A stretch of 64,000 nucleotides of DNA from Streptomyces chumphonensis (GCF_014779715.1 NZ_JACXYU010000003.1:248001-312000); one strand, 5' to 3'. Counted from the first letter of the stretch, positions 18,603 through 32,695 are shown. Translations and numbers: made by a program. The notes: generated by a model from the letters alone, not told the origin.

Positions 18603-19589
18603 ATGGAGCGCCATCTCATCTCGGCCGCCGATCTCACCCGCGACGACGCCGTCCTCGTCCTCGACACCGCCGAGGAGCTGGCCCGACTCGCCGACCGGCC
18701 GATCAAGAAGCTGCCGACGCTGCGGGGCCGCACCGTCGTCAACCTCTTCTTCGAGGACTCCACCCGCACCCGCATCTCCTTCGAGGCCGCGGCCAAGCGG
18801 CTCTCCGCCGATGTGATCAACTTCTCGGCCAAGGGCTCCTCGGTCTCCAAGGGGGAGTCGCTCAAGGACACCGCCCTGACCCTGGAGGCGATGGGCGCCG
18901 ACGCCGTCGTCATCCGGCACCACGACTCCGGCGCGCCCCACCGCCTGGCCACCTCCGGCTGGATCGGCGGGTCCGTCGTCAACGCGGGCGACGGCACGCA
19001 CGAGCACCCCACCCAGGCACTCCTGGACGCCTTCACCCTGCGCCGGCGCCTGGGCACGGGACGGGGTGGGGACCTCGGGGGGCGCCGCGTGACGATCGTC
19101 GGCGACATCCTGCACAGCCGCGTGGCCCGGTCCAACGTGCACCTGCTGAGCACCCTCGGCGCCGAGGTCACCCTCGTCGCCCCGCCCACCCTGGTGCCCG
19201 TCGGCGTCCACGCCTGGCCGTGCGAGGTCTCCTACGACCTGGACGCCGTCCTGCCCACGTCCGACGCCGTGATGATGCTGCGCGTCCAGCGCGAGCGGAT
19301 GAACGCCGCCTACTTCCCCACCGAGCGTGAGTACGCCCGCCGCTACGGCCTGGACGGCGGCCGCATGGCGCGGATGCCCGAGCACGCCCTGGTGATGCAC
19401 CCCGGGCCGATGAACCGGGGCATGGAGATCACCGCCGACGTCGCCGACTCCGACCGGTGCACCGCCGTGGAGCAGGTGACCAACGGGGTCAGCACCCGCA
19501 TGGCCGTCCTGTACCTGCTGCTCGGGGGAGCCGCGCTCGGCGGCGCACCCGGGCACGCCGCCGAGAACAGCGCTGAGGAGAACACGTGA
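18603..19589 (+). CDS. pyrB: Aspartate carbamoyltransferase catalytic chain
   Basis: Makes N-carbamoyl-aspartate from carbamoyl phosphate and aspartate. The 328-residue protein has the carbamoyl-phosphate motif [25 protein letters not shown], and [11 protein letters not shown]. No regulatory PyrI subunit gene follows, consistent with the PyrR-regulated type. ATG has GGAAGG upstream; pyrC overlaps the stop by 4 nt. Confidence 0.97.
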   Translation: MERHLISAADLTRDDAVLVLDTAEELARLADRPIKKLPTLRGRTVVNLFFEDSTRTRISFEAAAKRLSADVINFSAKGSSVSKGESLKDTALTLEAMGADAVVIRHHDSGAPHRLATSGWIGGSVVNAGDGTHEHPTQALLDAFTLRRRLGTGRGGDLGGRRVTIVGDILHSRVARSNVHLLSTLGAEVTLVAPPTLVPVGVHAWPCEVSYDLDAVLPTSDAVMMLRVQRERMNAAYFPTEREYARRYGLDGGRMARMPEHALVMHPGPMNRGMEITADVADSDRCTAVEQVTNGVSTRMAVLYLLLGGAALGGAPGHAAENSAEENT

Positions 19590-20878
19590 ACACCGAGAAG
19601 ACCCTGATCCGCGGCGCCCGCGTCCTCGGCGGCCCCGCGCGGGACGTCCTCGTCGACGGCGAGACGATCGCCGAGGTCGGCACCGGGCTGTCCGCCGACG
19701 GCGCCCGCGTCGTCGAGGCCGAGGGCCAGGTCCTCCTGCCCGGCCTGGTCGACCTGCACACCCACCTGCGGGAGCCCGGCCGGGAGGACTCCGAGACCGT
19801 CCTCACCGGTACGCGGGCGGCGGCCCGCGGCGGCTTCACCGCCGTGCACGCCATGGCCAACACCTTCCCCGTCGCGGACACCGCGGGCGTCGTGGAGCAG
19901 GTGTGGCGGCTGGGCCGCGAGTCCGGCTACTGCGACGTGCAGCCGGTGGGCGCCGTCACCGTGGGCCTCGCCGGGAAGCAGCTCGCCGAACTGGGCGCGA
20001 TGCACGAGTCGGCCGCCGGCGTCACCGTCTTCTCCGACGACGGCAAGTGCGTCGACGACGCGGTGATCATGCGGCGCGCCCTGGAGTACGTCAAGGCGTT
20101 CGACGGCGTCGTCGCCCAGCACGCCCAGGAGCCCCGGCTGACCGAGGGCGCCCAGATGAACGAGGGCGTGGTCTCCGCCGAGCTGGGGCTCGGCGGCTGG
20201 CCTGCCGTCGCTGAGGAGTCCATCGTCTCCCGCGACGTGCTGCTGGCCGCGCACGTCGGCTCCCGCGTGCACATCTGCCACCTGTCGACGGCCGGCTCGG
20301 TGGAGATCGTGCGCTGGGCCAAGTCCAAGGGGTGGAACGTCACCGCCGAGGTCACCCCGCACCACCTGCTCCTGACCGACGAGCTGGTGCGCTCCTACGA
20401 TCCCGTCTACAAGGTGAACCCCCCGCTGCGCACCCGGGACGACGTCCTCGCCCTGCGCGCGGCCCTCGCGGACGGCACGATCGACTGCGTCGCCACGGAC
20501 CACGCCCCGCACCCGCACGAGGACAAGGACTGCGAGTGGGGCGCCGCCGCCATGGGCATGGTCGGCCTGGAGACCGCGCTGTCCGTCGTGCAGCACACCA
20601 TGGTCGACACCGGGCTGCTGGACTGGGAGCAGGTCGCCGAGCGGATGTCCTTCCGCCCCGCCCGCATCGGCCGGCTCACCGGCCAGGGCCGTCCCGTCTC
20701 GCCGGGTGAGCCCGCCAACCTCACCCTGGTCGATCCGGCATACCGTGGTCGGGTGGACCCCGCGGGTTTCGCCTCCCGCAGCCGCAACACCCCCTACCGG
20801 GGCAACGAGCTGCCGGGCCGCGTCACGCACACCTTCCTGCGGGGCCGGGCCACGGTGACCGACGGAAAGCTGGCGTGA
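19586..20878 (+). CDS. pyrC: Dihydroorotase
   Basis: Cyclises carbamoyl-aspartate to dihydroorotate. The 430-residue amidohydrolase shows the zinc motif [10 protein letters not shown], the later metal histidines in VAQHAQEP and ICHLSTAGS, and [13 protein letters not shown] start with GAGGAG upstream, overlapping pyrB by 4 nt. Confidence 0.97.
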   Translation: MNTEKTLIRGARVLGGPARDVLVDGETIAEVGTGLSADGARVVEAEGQVLLPGLVDLHTHLREPGREDSETVLTGTRAAARGGFTAVHAMANTFPVADTAGVVEQVWRLGRESGYCDVQPVGAVTVGLAGKQLAELGAMHESAAGVTVFSDDGKCVDDAVIMRRALEYVKAFDGVVAQHAQEPRLTEGAQMNEGVVSAELGLGGWPAVAEESIVSRDVLLAAHVGSRVHICHLSTAGSVEIVRWAKSKGWNVTAEVTPHHLLLTDELVRSYDPVYKVNPPLRTRDDVLALRAALADGTIDCVATDHAPHPHEDKDCEWGAAAMGMVGLETALSVVQHTMVDTGLLDWEQVAERMSFRPARIGRLTGQGRPVSPGEPANLTLVDPAYRGRVDPAGFASRSRNTPYRGNELPGRVTHTFLRGRATVTDGKLA

Positions 20879-21495
20879 ACGTGAACGTACTGACCCTCCT
20901 CGCCGACGCCGCGCCCGAGGCGGAGCGCCGCTCGCAGGAGGTGACCGACTGGGCCGCCCGCATCGGCTGGACCGTCGGCCTCCTCCTGTTCATCGCGCTC
21001 GTGTACTGGCTGATGCGTGAGGGCTGGAAGTGGCGCGCCACGCTCCAGCACGACCTGCCCGAGCCCGCCGCCGTCCCCGAGCGGGACGGCCCCGCGCGTC
21101 TCGCCCTGGACGGCCGCTACCACGGCTCCACCACCGCCGGGCAGTGGCTCGACCGCATCGTCGCCCACGGCCTGGGCACCCGCAGCCGCGTCCGGCTGAC
21201 GCTGGACGAGGCGGGGCTCACCGTGCTGCGCCCCGGCGCGCGGGACTTCTTCGTCCCCGCCGACGCCCTGCGCGGCGCCCGGCTGGACAAGGGGATCGCC
21301 GGCAAGGTCCTCACCGAGGGCGGTCTGCTGGTGATCACCTGGCAGCTCGGCGAGCGCACCCTGGACTCCGGCTTCCGGGCCGACCACCCCGCCGAGCACG
21401 CGGCGTGGGTCGAAGCAGTCGAGACGGTCGCGGCCGTCACCACCGAAACCGGCGACAGTGCCGTCGCCGCTCAGCACGACCGGGAAGGCGCATGA
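20875..21495 (+). CDS. pyr-operon membrane protein with PH-like domain
   Basis: A 206-residue protein with one N-terminal membrane helix ([18 protein letters not shown], about residues 30-48) and a soluble domain resembling the PH-like domain of actinobacterial pyr-operon proteins. It overlaps both pyrC and carA by 4 nt. A counterpart occupies the same place, between pyrC and carA, in M. tuberculosis. GTG at 20875 is taken as start; GTG at 20881 is also possible. Function unknown; a role in pyrimidine metabolism rests only on position. Confidence 0.75.
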   Translation: MNVNVLTLLADAAPEAERRSQEVTDWAARIGWTVGLLLFIALVYWLMREGWKWRATLQHDLPEPAAVPERDGPARLALDGRYHGSTTAGQWLDRIVAHGLGTRSRVRLTLDEAGLTVLRPGARDFFVPADALRGARLDKGIAGKVLTEGGLLVITWQLGERTLDSGFRADHPAEHAAWVEAVETVAAVTTETGDSAVAAQHDREGA

Positions 21496-22629
21496 TGACG
21501 ACCTCCACCCGCAAGCCCGCACCGGCGCCCGCCGTGCTCGTCCTGGAGGACGGCCGCGTCTTCCGCGGCCGGGCCTACGGCGCGGTGGGCGAGACGTTCG
21601 GCGAGGCCGTGTTCTCCACCGGCATGACCGGCTACCAGGAGACGCTGACCGACCCCTCCTACCACCGGCAGGTCGTCGTCATGACGGCACCGCACGTGGG
21701 GAACACCGGCGTGAACGACGACGACCCCGAGTCGCGCCGCGTCTGGGTCGCCGGGTACGTCGTCCGCGACCCCGCCCGCGTCCCGTCCAACTGGCGCTCG
21801 GTGCGCACGCTCGACCAGGAGCTGGCCGCGCAGGACGTCGTCGGCATCAGCGGCGTCGACACCCGCGCCCTCACCCGCCACCTGCGCGAGCGCGGCGCCA
21901 TGCGGGTGGGGATCTTCTCCGGCGCCGCCGTGGACTCCGACGCCGCGCTGCTGGCGAAGGTGCGGCAGGCCCCGCAGATGAAGGGCGCCGACCTGTGCGG
22001 CGAGGTCGCCACGGACGCCCCCTACGTCGTCCCGGCGATCGGCGAGAAGCGCTTCACGGTCGCCGCCGTCGACCTCGGCATCAAGGGGATGACCCCGCGG
22101 CGGATGGCCGAGCGGGGGATCGAGGTCCACGTCCTGCCGGCGACGTCCTCGGTCGAGGACCTCTACGCCGTCGCCCCCGACGGGGTCTTCTTCTCCAACG
22201 GCCCCGGTGACCCGGCCACCGCCGAGCACCCCGTCTCGCTGGTCCGGGCCGTCCTGGAGCGCGGTACGCCGCTGTTCGGCATCTGCTTCGGCAACCAGCT
22301 CCTCGGCCGGGCGCTCGGCTTCGGCACCTTCAAGCTGAAGTACGGCCACCGGGGGATCAACCAGCCGGTGCAGGACCGTGCGACGGGCACGGTGGAGATC
22401 ACCGCCCACAACCACGGCTTCGCCGTCGACGCGCCGCTCGACGGACCCTCCGACACCCCCTACGGCCGGGCCGAGGTCAGCCACGTCTGCCTCAACGACG
22501 ACGTCGTCGAGGGGCTGCGGCTGCTCGACCGTCCGGCCTTCAGCGTCCAGTACCACCCCGAAGCGGCGGCCGGTCCGCACGACGCCGCCTACCTGTTCGA
22601 CCGCTTCGTCTCCCTGATGGAGGGCCAGC

Positions 22630-22637
<8 letters not shown>
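21492..22637 (+). CDS. carA: Carbamoyl-phosphate synthase small (glutaminase) chain
   Basis: Hydrolyses glutamine and channels ammonia to CarB. The 381-residue protein has the N-terminal CPSase domain ([15 protein letters not shown]) and a class I amidotransferase with nucleophile Cys in [10 protein letters not shown] and His in VQYHPEA. Start ATG at 21492 (second ATG at 21495 possible) overlaps the preceding stop; carB begins 8 nt before its stop. Confidence 0.97.
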
Positions 22638-25944
<3,307 letters not shown>

Positions 25945-25953
25945 GAGCCGCGC

Positions 25954-25999
25954 GACGGTCGCGGGTGCGCGGGCGAGGTCCCCCGCACCCGCGACCGTC
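25954..25999 (+). terminator. Hairpin between carB and pyrD
   Basis: The arms pair over about 20 bp (GACGGTCGCGGGTGCG from 25954, complement ending at 25999) with a short loop. It lies within an otherwise tightly packed operon, so it may be a partial terminator or RNA-processing hairpin lowering pyrD-pyrF expression. Confidence 0.6.
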
Positions 26000-26069
26000 C
26001 CGGCGCCCACCCCCGCCCGCAGTCCGATCCCCGCCACCCGCCCCCCGCCACCTGAAGGCACCCACCGGC

Positions 26070-27200
26070 ATGTACCGCCTCCTGTTCGACCTCCTCTTCC
26101 GCCGCCTCGACCCGGAGAAGGCCCACCACCTGGCCTTCGGCTGGATCCGGGCCCTCGCCCGCGTTCCCGTCCTGCGCACGTTCGCCGCCGCGTACCTCGC
26201 GCCCCGCCACCGCGACCTGCGTCTCGTCGCGCTCGGCCGCCGCATGCACGGCCCCTTCGGGCTCGCCGCCGGATTCGACAAGAACGCCGTCGGCGTCGAC
26301 GGGCTGACGATGCTCGGCTTCGACCACGTGGAGATCGGCACCGTCACGGCGGAGCCGCAGCCCGGCAACCCGCCCCGGCGGCTCTTCCGGCTCGTGCCGG
26401 ACCGGGCGCTGATCAACCGCATGGGGTTCAACAACGAGGGCTCGGCAGCCGTGGCGGAGCGGCTGGCCGCCCGCGCCGCGGCGCGCCCGCCCTTCCGCGC
26501 GCTCGTCGGCGTCAACATCGGCAAGACGAAGGCCGTGCCCGAGGAGGAGGCCGTCGCGGACTACGTGACCTCCACCGAGCGGCTGGCCCCCCACGCCGGC
26601 TACCTCGTCGTGAACGTCTCCTCGCCCAACACGCCGGGGCTGCGCGACCTCCAGGCCACCGAGCAGCTGCGCCCGCTGCTGACGGCGGTCCGCGCCGCCG
26701 CCGACCGCGTGACGCGCGGCCGCCGGGTGCCGCTGCTGGTCAAGATCGCCCCCGACCTGGCCGACGCGGACGTCGACGCCGTCGCCGACCTGGCCGTCGA
26801 GCTGGGCCTGGACGGGATCATCGCCACCAACACCACCGTCGCCCGCGAGGGGCTCGGCCTCACCTCCCCGGAGCGGCTCACCGGCGAGGCCGGCGGCCTC
26901 TCCGGCGCGCCGCTGCGGGAACGCTCGCTGGAGGTGCTGCGCCGCCTCTACGCACGCGTGGGGGACCGGCTGACCCTCGTCGGCGTCGGCGGCGTCGAGA
27001 ACGCCGACGACGCCTGGGAGCGCATCCTCGCGGGCGCCACCCTGATCCAGGGCTACAGCGCGTTCGTCTACCAGGGGCCGCTGTGGCCGCGCCGCATCCA
27101 CCGGGGACTGGCCGCCCACCTGGCCGCCAGCCCGTACGCGACGCTCGCCGAGGCCGTCGGCGCCGACACCCGTACGTCCGGAAACCGGGAGACCGCGTGA
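26070..27200 (+). CDS. pyrD: Dihydroorotate dehydrogenase, class 2 (quinone)
   Basis: Membrane-associated flavoenzyme oxidising dihydroorotate with quinone. The 376-residue protein has the class 2 N-terminal extension ([20 protein letters not shown]), [31 protein letters not shown] with the catalytic serine, and [10 protein letters not shown] at 26070 fits the family N-terminus; 125 nt separate it from carB. pyrF overlaps its stop by 4 nt. Confidence 0.96.
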   Translation: MYRLLFDLLFRRLDPEKAHHLAFGWIRALARVPVLRTFAAAYLAPRHRDLRLVALGRRMHGPFGLAAGFDKNAVGVDGLTMLGFDHVEIGTVTAEPQPGNPPRRLFRLVPDRALINRMGFNNEGSAAVAERLAARAAARPPFRALVGVNIGKTKAVPEEEAVADYVTSTERLAPHAGYLVVNVSSPNTPGLRDLQATEQLRPLLTAVRAAADRVTRGRRVPLLVKIAPDLADADVDAVADLAVELGLDGIIATNTTVAREGLGLTSPERLTGEAGGLSGAPLRERSLEVLRRLYARVGDRLTLVGVGGVENADDAWERILAGATLIQGYSAFVYQGPLWPRRIHRGLAAHLAASPYATLAEAVGADTRTSGNRETA

Positions 27201-28072
27201 GCGCCGCCGCCGAGCCGACCGAGGGCCCCGCCACGGTCCAGCCGCCCGAGCCCTTCGGCGCGCGGCTGCGCCGCGTCACGGACGCGCGTGGGCCGCTGTG
27301 CGTGGGCATCGATCCGCACGCCGCCCTGCTGGACGCCTGGGGGCTGGGTGACGACGTCGCCGGGCTGGAGCGCTTCACGCGCACGGTGGTGGACGCCCTG
27401 GCCGAGGAGGTGGCCGTCTTCAAGCCGCAGTCGGCGTTCTTCGAGCGGTTCGGCTCGCGGGGCGTGGCGGTGCTGGAGCGCGCCGTCGCCGACGCGCGGG
27501 CGGCCGGGGCGCTGGTGCTCATGGACGCCAAGCGCGGCGACATCGGCTCGACCATGGGCGCGTACGCCGCCGCGTACCTGGACCGCACGAGCCCGCTGTT
27601 CTCGGACGCCGTCACGCTCAGCCCCTACCTCGGCTTCGGCTCCCTGCGGCCGGCCCTTGAGACGGCCCGCGCCAACGGGGCCGGGGTCTTCGTCCTGGCC
27701 CTGACCTCCAACCCCGAGGGCCCCGAAGTACAGCACGCGACGGTGGCGGACGGTCGCACGCTGGCCCAGGTGGTCCTGGACCACCTCGCGGCCGAGAACG
27801 CGGGGGCCGAGCCGCTCGGCTCGTGCGGGGCCGTCGTGGGCGCCACCCTCGGCCGCACCGACGCCGACCTGGCGATCAACGGCCCGCTGCTGGCCCCGGG
27901 CCTCGGCGCCCAGGGCGCGGGCGCGGCGGACCTGCCGCGCGTCTTCGGGGACGCCCTGCCGAACGTCCTGCCCACCGTCAGCCGGGGCGTGCTGCGGCAC
28001 GGTCCGGACGGGTCGGCGTTGCGGGCCGCGGTCCGTGCCGAGACGGAGGCGCTGGTCGCCGTCCTGCGGTGA
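27197..28072 (+). CDS. pyrF: Orotidine 5'-phosphate decarboxylase
   Basis: Last step to UMP. The 291-residue protein is of the long actinobacterial PyrF type with VGIDPHAALL, FKPQSAFFE and catalytic MDAKRGDIGSTM. GTGA overlap with pyrD. Orotate phosphoribosyltransferase (pyrE) is not in the window. It ends the pyr operon. Confidence 0.96.
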   Translation: MSAAAEPTEGPATVQPPEPFGARLRRVTDARGPLCVGIDPHAALLDAWGLGDDVAGLERFTRTVVDALAEEVAVFKPQSAFFERFGSRGVAVLERAVADARAAGALVLMDAKRGDIGSTMGAYAAAYLDRTSPLFSDAVTLSPYLGFGSLRPALETARANGAGVFVLALTSNPEGPEVQHATVADGRTLAQVVLDHLAAENAGAEPLGSCGAVVGATLGRTDADLAINGPLLAPGLGAQGAGAADLPRVFGDALPNVLPTVSRGVLRHGPDGSALRAAVRAETEALVAVLR

Positions 28073-28144
28073 ACCCGGACGCCGCCCGGCGCCGCGCGGG
28101 GGGTGTCCCGAGGTGGCGCAGCTCGGCTACTCCTGGGTAATGTC

Positions 28145-28187
28145 CGGAAAAGTCCTGTTCAGCTTGAGTCTGACCAGGACTTTTCCG
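28145..28187 (+). terminator. Perfect 13-bp hairpin downstream of pyrF
   Basis: CGGAAAAGTCCTG (28145-28157) pairs exactly with 28175-28187 around a 17-nt loop. The AT-rich arm is unusual for this genome. It is best read as the pyr operon terminator, though it also lies in the sIHF upstream region. Confidence 0.65.
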
Positions 28188-28260
28188 CTGTTCTCGCTGA
28201 CTGTGACGCCGCAGGCCGCTAGTCTCCGAGCAGAGCGGCGTGAACAGGCGCGTTGCTCGT

Positions 28261-28289
28261 TGCTCCGCGGATGCGGGGCAACTAGGTTC
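28261..28289 (+). promoter_or_regulatory. Candidate sIHF promoter
   Basis: TTGCTC (28261-28266) and TAGGTT (28284-28289) are 17 nt apart, giving a leader of about 40 nt before the GTG. Confidence 0.45.
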
Positions 28290-28336
28290 CACAGCGATCC
28301 GTATCCGACCAGTTCGACATCCGAGGTGACGAAGGC

Positions 28337-28660
28337 GTGGCTCTTCCGCCCCTTACCCCTGAACAGCGCGCAGCCGCGCTTGAGAAGGCCGCCGCGGCTC
28401 GCCGGGAGCGCGCCGAGGTCAAGAACCGGCTCAAGCACTCCGGCGCATCCCTCCACGACGTCATCGAGCAGGGCCAGAAGAACGACGTCATCGGCAAGAT
28501 GAAGGTCAGCGCGCTCCTGGAGTCGCTGCCCGGCGTCGGCAAGGTCCGCGCCCGTCAGATCATGGAGCGGCTCGGCATCTCCGAGAGCCGTCGCGTCCGT
28601 GGGCTCGGCTCCAACCAGATCGCCGCGCTGGAGCGCGAGTTCGGCGGCAACGCCTCCTGA
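28337..28660 (+). CDS. sihF: Actinobacterial integration host factor (sIHF/mIHF)
   Basis: Small nucleoid-associated protein that binds and bends DNA, unrelated to proteobacterial IHF. The 107-residue protein has a long N-terminal basic helix ([18 protein letters not shown]) and a helix-hairpin-helix-like core [18 protein letters not shown] and [17 protein letters not shown] at 28337 fits the Streptomyces N-terminus ([14 protein letters not shown]). It sits between pyrF and gmk, the conserved order. Confidence 0.95.
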   Translation: MALPPLTPEQRAAALEKAAAARRERAEVKNRLKHSGASLHDVIEQGQKNDVIGKMKVSALLESLPGVGKVRARQIMERLGISESRRVRGLGSNQIAALEREFGGNAS

Positions 28661-28731
28661 TCCGAGGGGGTGCCGGGTCACGGACCGGGCGGGCGGACCG
28701 CCCCCGTGGCCCGGGCACTCCCGGAAACCGG

Positions 28732-28737
28732 GATAAT
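28732..28737 (+). promoter_or_regulatory. Possible -10 (GATAAT) for leaderless gmk
   Basis: GATAAT, the best -10-like hexamer near gmk, ends 6 nt before the ATG, and no Shine-Dalgarno sequence is present. This suggests a leaderless transcript; the -35 is weak. Confidence 0.45.
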
Positions 28738-28743
28738 CACTGC

Positions 28744-29331
28744 ATGACTACTCCCGTCTCCCGGGGGGAAACCCCGGCTCCCCCGGAAAGACACCCCCGG
28801 CTGACCGTGCTCTCCGGCCCTTCCGGGGTCGGCAAGAGTACGGTCGTCGCGCATCTGCGGTCCGTGCATCCCGAGGTGTGGCTGTCCGTGTCGGCGACCA
28901 CCCGCAGGCCCAGACCGGGCGAGCAGCACGGCGTGCACTACTTCTTCGTCGACGACGAGGAGTTCGACAAGCTGATCGCCAACGGCGAACTGCTCGAATG
29001 GGCCGAGTTCGCGGGCAACCGCTACGGCACCCCCCGGCGGGCCGTGCTGGACAAGTTGGAGGCCGGTGAGCCGGTGCTGCTGGAGATCGACCTCCAGGGC
29101 GCCCGGCTGGTGCGCTCCTCGATGCCCGAGGCGCAGCTGGTCTTCCTCGCCCCGCCGAGCTGGGACGAACTGGTCCGACGGCTGACCGGGCGGGGCACGG
29201 AGGCCCCGGAGGTGATCGAACGCCGGCTCTCGGCGGCCAGGACGGAACTGGCCGCCGAGGAGGAGTTCGACGTCACGTTGGTCAACACCTCCGTCGAGGA
29301 CGTCGCCGCGGAGCTGCTAGCCTTGCTCTGA
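28744..29331 (+). CDS. gmk: Guanylate kinase
   Basis: Phosphorylates GMP to GDP. The 195-residue P-loop kinase shows [32 protein letters not shown] (GMP binding) and [11 protein letters not shown]. There is an N-terminal extension of about 20 residues ahead of the core. ATG at 28744. It precedes rpoZ, as in many bacteria. Confidence 0.97.
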   Translation: MTTPVSRGETPAPPERHPRLTVLSGPSGVGKSTVVAHLRSVHPEVWLSVSATTRRPRPGEQHGVHYFFVDDEEFDKLIANGELLEWAEFAGNRYGTPRRAVLDKLEAGEPVLLEIDLQGARLVRSSMPEAQLVFLAPPSWDELVRRLTGRGTEAPEVIERRLSAARTELAAEEEFDVTLVNTSVEDVAAELLALL

Positions 29332-29499
29332 TTGGTCCGGTGGGCGGTGCGCCCGGGCGGCCCGGCCGAAGGGCCGGGCCGGAACGCCGAGCCGAGGGTC
29401 GGGTCACACGGCACAGCCGGAGGCCGAGCCCCGAGGCCGGCCCGCCCCGTGCTCCGCCGTCGGCCGTCCGAACGTCTCATCCACTCCGGAAGGCAGAGC

Positions 29500-29769
29500 G
29501 TGTCCTCTTCCATCGCCACGCCCGAGGGCATCATCAATCCGCCGATTGACGAGCTGCTCGAGGCCACTGACTCGAAGTACAGCCTGGTGATCTACGCCGC
29601 CAAGCGCGCCCGTCAGATCAACGCGTACTACTCGCAGCTCGGTGAGGGCCTCCTGGAGTACGTCGGCCCGCTGGTGGACACCCACGTCCACGAGAAGCCG
29701 CTGTCGATCGCACTCCGCGAGATCAACGCCGGCCTGCTGACCTCCGAGGCCGTGGACTCCCCCAGCTGA
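29500..29769 (+). CDS. rpoZ: RNA polymerase omega subunit
   Basis: Assists RNA polymerase assembly and needed for normal development in Streptomyces. The 89-residue protein carries [20 protein letters not shown] and ends [11 protein letters not shown], near-identical to Streptomyces omega. The GTG at 29500 with GGAAGG upstream is the start; an open frame extending upstream to 29332 is leader. The 168-nt gap after gmk holds no other gene. Confidence 0.96.
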   Translation: MSSSIATPEGIINPPIDELLEATDSKYSLVIYAAKRARQINAYYSQLGEGLLEYVGPLVDTHVHEKPLSIALREINAGLLTSEAVDSPS

Positions 29770-29913
29770 GACCGGCGGCACCGGCGGCCAGGAGGTCGCG
29801 AGCACCACGTTCACCGGCCCGGCAGACACCCTGCCGGGCCGGTGGTGTGTCATGGGGAGAGCGCACGGACACGCCGTGCCACGGCCCCTTCCCGAGCAGA
29901 GGCGGACACGAGC

Positions 29914-31179
29914 ATGGCTGACACGGCCGGTACGCAGAAGACGGCTGACCCCACGGACCGGCCCACGGTGGTCCTCGGCGTGAGCGGCGGCATCGCCGCC
30001 TACAAGGCCTGCGAGCTGCTGCGGCGGTTCACCGAGTCCGGCCACGACGTCCGCGTCGTGCCCACGGCCTCCGCCCTCCACTTCGTCGGCGAGGCCACCT
30101 GGGCCGCCCTCTCCGGCCGTCCGGCGGCGACCGAGGTCTGGGCGGACGTCCACGAGGTGCCGCACGTGGCGATCGGCCGCGCCGCCGACCTCGTCGTCGT
30201 CGCCCCCGCGACGGCCGACACCCTCGCCAGGGCCGCCCACGGACTCGCCGACGACCTGCTCACCAACACGCTCCTCACCGCCCGCTGTCCCGTCGTCTTC
30301 GCGCCCGCCATGCACACCGAGATGTGGGAGCACCCGGCGACCCGGGAGAACGTGGCGACGCTGCGCCGCCGGGGGGCCGTGGTGATCGAGCCCGCCACCG
30401 GCCGGCTCACCGGAGCCGACACCGGCAAGGGACGCCTGCCCGAGCCGGAGGAGATCTACGCCCTGTGCCGCCGGGTCCTGGCCCGCGGTGTCCCCGCCCG
30501 GGACCTGACCGGCCGCCACGTGGTCGTCAGCGCCGGCGGGACCCGCGAGCCGCTGGACCCCGTCCGGTACCTCGGCAACCGCTCCTCCGGGCGGCAGGGC
30601 TACGCGCTCGCCGCGACCGCCGCCGCGCGGGGTGCGCGGGTCACGCTCGTGGCCGCCAACACCGCGCTGCCCGACCCCGGGGGCGTCACCGTCGTCCCGG
30701 TGGGCACGGCCCGGCAGTTGCGGGAGGCCGTGCTGAAGGCCGCCCCCGACGCGGACGCCGTCGTCATGGCCGCCGCCGTGGCCGACTTCCGGCCCGCCCA
30801 CTACGCGAGCGGCAAGATCAAGAAGCGGGACGGCCAGGACCCCGAGCCCGTCGCCCTGGTCCGCAACCCCGACGTCCTCGCCGAGGTCGCGGCGGAGCGC
30901 GCCCGCCCCGGGCAGGTCGTGGTCGGCTTCGCCGCCGAGACCGACGACGTCCTGGCGGCCGGTCGGGCCAAACTCGCCCGTAAGGGCTGTGACCTGCTCG
31001 TCGTCAACGAGGTCGGCGAGGACCGGACGTTCGGCTCCCCGGACAACGAGGCCGTGGTCCTGGCGGCGGACGGCGGCAGCACACCCGTGCCGCACGGCCC
31101 GAAGGAGGCCCTCGCCGACACCGTGTGGGACCTCGTCGCCGCGCGGCTGGGGCAAGGCGCACCGCCCGCCGGGGAGTGA
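29914..31179 (+). CDS. coaBC: Bifunctional phosphopantothenoylcysteine decarboxylase / phosphopantothenate-cysteine ligase
   Basis: Two consecutive steps of coenzyme A synthesis. The 421-residue protein has an N-terminal flavoprotein CoaC domain (LGVSGGIAAYKACELL, active-site His in HVAIGRAADL, PAMHTEMW) and a C-terminal CoaB domain (SAGGTREPLDPVRYLGNRSS, KIKKRDG). The PAMHTEMW form, with His for the common Asn, is the actinobacterial variant. ATG at 29914 gives the family N-terminus. Confidence 0.95.
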   Translation: MADTAGTQKTADPTDRPTVVLGVSGGIAAYKACELLRRFTESGHDVRVVPTASALHFVGEATWAALSGRPAATEVWADVHEVPHVAIGRAADLVVVAPATADTLARAAHGLADDLLTNTLLTARCPVVFAPAMHTEMWEHPATRENVATLRRRGAVVIEPATGRLTGADTGKGRLPEPEEIYALCRRVLARGVPARDLTGRHVVVSAGGTREPLDPVRYLGNRSSGRQGYALAATAAARGARVTLVAANTALPDPGGVTVVPVGTARQLREAVLKAAPDADAVVMAAAVADFRPAHYASGKIKKRDGQDPEPVALVRNPDVLAEVAAERARPGQVVVGFAAETDDVLAAGRAKLARKGCDLLVVNEVGEDRTFGSPDNEAVVLAADGGSTPVPHGPKEALADTVWDLVAARLGQGAPPAGE

Positions 31180-31206
31180 TGAGGGCAACTCAGTGGGTGA
31201 GACACC

Positions 31207-31236
31207 TTGACCCGTCCACCCGGGCCTGCGGATAAA
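31207..31236 (+). promoter_or_regulatory. Candidate metK promoter
   Basis: TTGACC (31207-31212) and GATAAA (31231-31236) with an 18-nt spacer, leaving a leader of about 80 nt. No SAM riboswitch fold was recognised in that leader. Confidence 0.55.
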
Positions 31237-31320
31237 CTGTCAGCGGACCCGCGCGGGGCGCAGCTCCCCGACCGGGCCACCACAGATCAGCCAGCAGCCG
31301 CTGCAACCCCAGGGAGCGAT

Positions 31321-32544
31321 GTGTCCCGCCGCCTGTTCACCTCGGAGTCCGTGACCGAGGGCCACCCTGACAAGATCGCTGACCAGATCAGCGACACCAT
31401 CCTCGACGCCCTCCTGCGGGAGGACCCCTCCTCGCGTGTGGCCGTGGAGACGCTCATCACCACCGGTCTGGTGCACGTCGCCGGAGAGGTCACCACCAAG
31501 GCGTACGCCCCCATCGCCTCCCTCGTCCGCGGCAAGATCCTCGACATCGGCTACGACTCGTCCAAGAAGGGCTTCGACGGCGCCTCCTGCGGCGTCTCGG
31601 TGTCCATCGGAGCCCAGTCGCCCGACATCGCCCAGGGCGTCGACAGCGCCTACGAGAAGCGCGTCGGGGGCGCCGCCGAGGGCGGGACCGAGGACGAGCT
31701 CGACAAGCAGGGCGCCGGCGACCAGGGCCTGATGTTCGGCTACGCCTGCGACGAGACCCCCGAGCTGATGCCGCTGCCGATCACCCTGGCGCACCGGCTC
31801 TCCCGGCGGCTCACCGAGGTCCGCAAGAACGGGACGATCCCCTACCTGCGTCCCGACGGCAAGACCCAGGTCACCATCGAGTACGACGGCGACAAGGCCG
31901 TCCGCCTGGACACCATCGTCGTCTCCAGCCAGCACGCCTCCGACATCGACCTCGACTCGCTGCTCGCCCCCGACATCCGCGAGTTCGTCGTCGACCACGT
32001 GCTGAAGCAGCTCGTCGAGGACGGCCTCAAGCTCGACACCGAGGGCTACCGGCTCCTGGTCAACCCGACCGGCCGCTTCGAGATCGGCGGCCCGATGGGT
32101 GACGCCGGGCTGACCGGCCGCAAGATCATCATCGACACCTACGGCGGCATGGCCCGGCACGGCGGTGGCGCCTTCTCGGGCAAGGACCCCTCCAAGGTGG
32201 ACCGCTCGGCGGCCTACGCCATGCGGTGGGTGGCGAAGAACGTCGTCGCCGCCGGACTGGCCTCCCGCTGCGAGGTGCAGGTCGCCTACGCGATCGGCAA
32301 GGCGGAGCCGGTCGGTCTGTTCGTGGAGACCTTCGGCACCGCCACGGTGGACGTCACGAAGATCGAGGAGGCCATCTCCGAGGTCTTCGACCTGCGCCCG
32401 GCCGCCATCATCCGCGACCTGGACCTGCTGCGTCCCATCTACGCGCAGACGGCCGCCTACGGGCACTTCGGACGTGAGCTGCCGGACTTCACCTGGGAGC
32501 GCACCGACCGCGTGCCGGCCCTGCGCGCGGCCGCCGGCCTGTGA
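31321..32544 (+). CDS. metK: S-adenosylmethionine synthetase
   Basis: Makes SAM from methionine and ATP; SAM supply affects antibiotic production and development in Streptomyces. The 407-residue protein starts [18 protein letters not shown] and includes [12 protein letters not shown] and the GGGAFSGKD signature. GTG at 31321 follows AGGGAG; an upstream open frame from 31207 overlaps the promoter and is rejected as start. Confidence 0.98.
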   Translation: MSRRLFTSESVTEGHPDKIADQISDTILDALLREDPSSRVAVETLITTGLVHVAGEVTTKAYAPIASLVRGKILDIGYDSSKKGFDGASCGVSVSIGAQSPDIAQGVDSAYEKRVGGAAEGGTEDELDKQGAGDQGLMFGYACDETPELMPLPITLAHRLSRRLTEVRKNGTIPYLRPDGKTQVTIEYDGDKAVRLDTIVVSSQHASDIDLDSLLAPDIREFVVDHVLKQLVEDGLKLDTEGYRLLVNPTGRFEIGGPMGDAGLTGRKIIIDTYGGMARHGGGAFSGKDPSKVDRSAAYAMRWVAKNVVAAGLASRCEVQVAYAIGKAEPVGLFVETFGTATVDVTKIEEAISEVFDLRPAAIIRDLDLLRPIYAQTAAYGHFGRELPDFTWERTDRVPALRAAAGL

Positions 32545-32564
32545 GCCGCTGAGCACCGCCTGAC

Positions 32565-32596
32565 GGTGGGGCCCGCCGCCCGTGGCGGGCCCCACC
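32565..32596 (+). terminator. Terminator after metK
   Basis: Perfect 13-bp GC stem (32565-32577 with 32584-32596), 6-nt loop, 21 nt past the stop. Confidence 0.75.
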
Positions 32597-32695
32597 CTGC
32601 GCCGGGTCCCGGGCCCGCCGTCGGGGAGCCGCGTCCGGCGTCCTCGGCCCACCTCCCGGCACGTTCCGGCCCCCGGAGGTGTCGGCGCCGTCTGC

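Noticed and set aside
31237..31320. SAM riboswitch upstream of metK
   Set aside because: Leader of about 80 nt is short and shows none of the SAM riboswitch core sequences.
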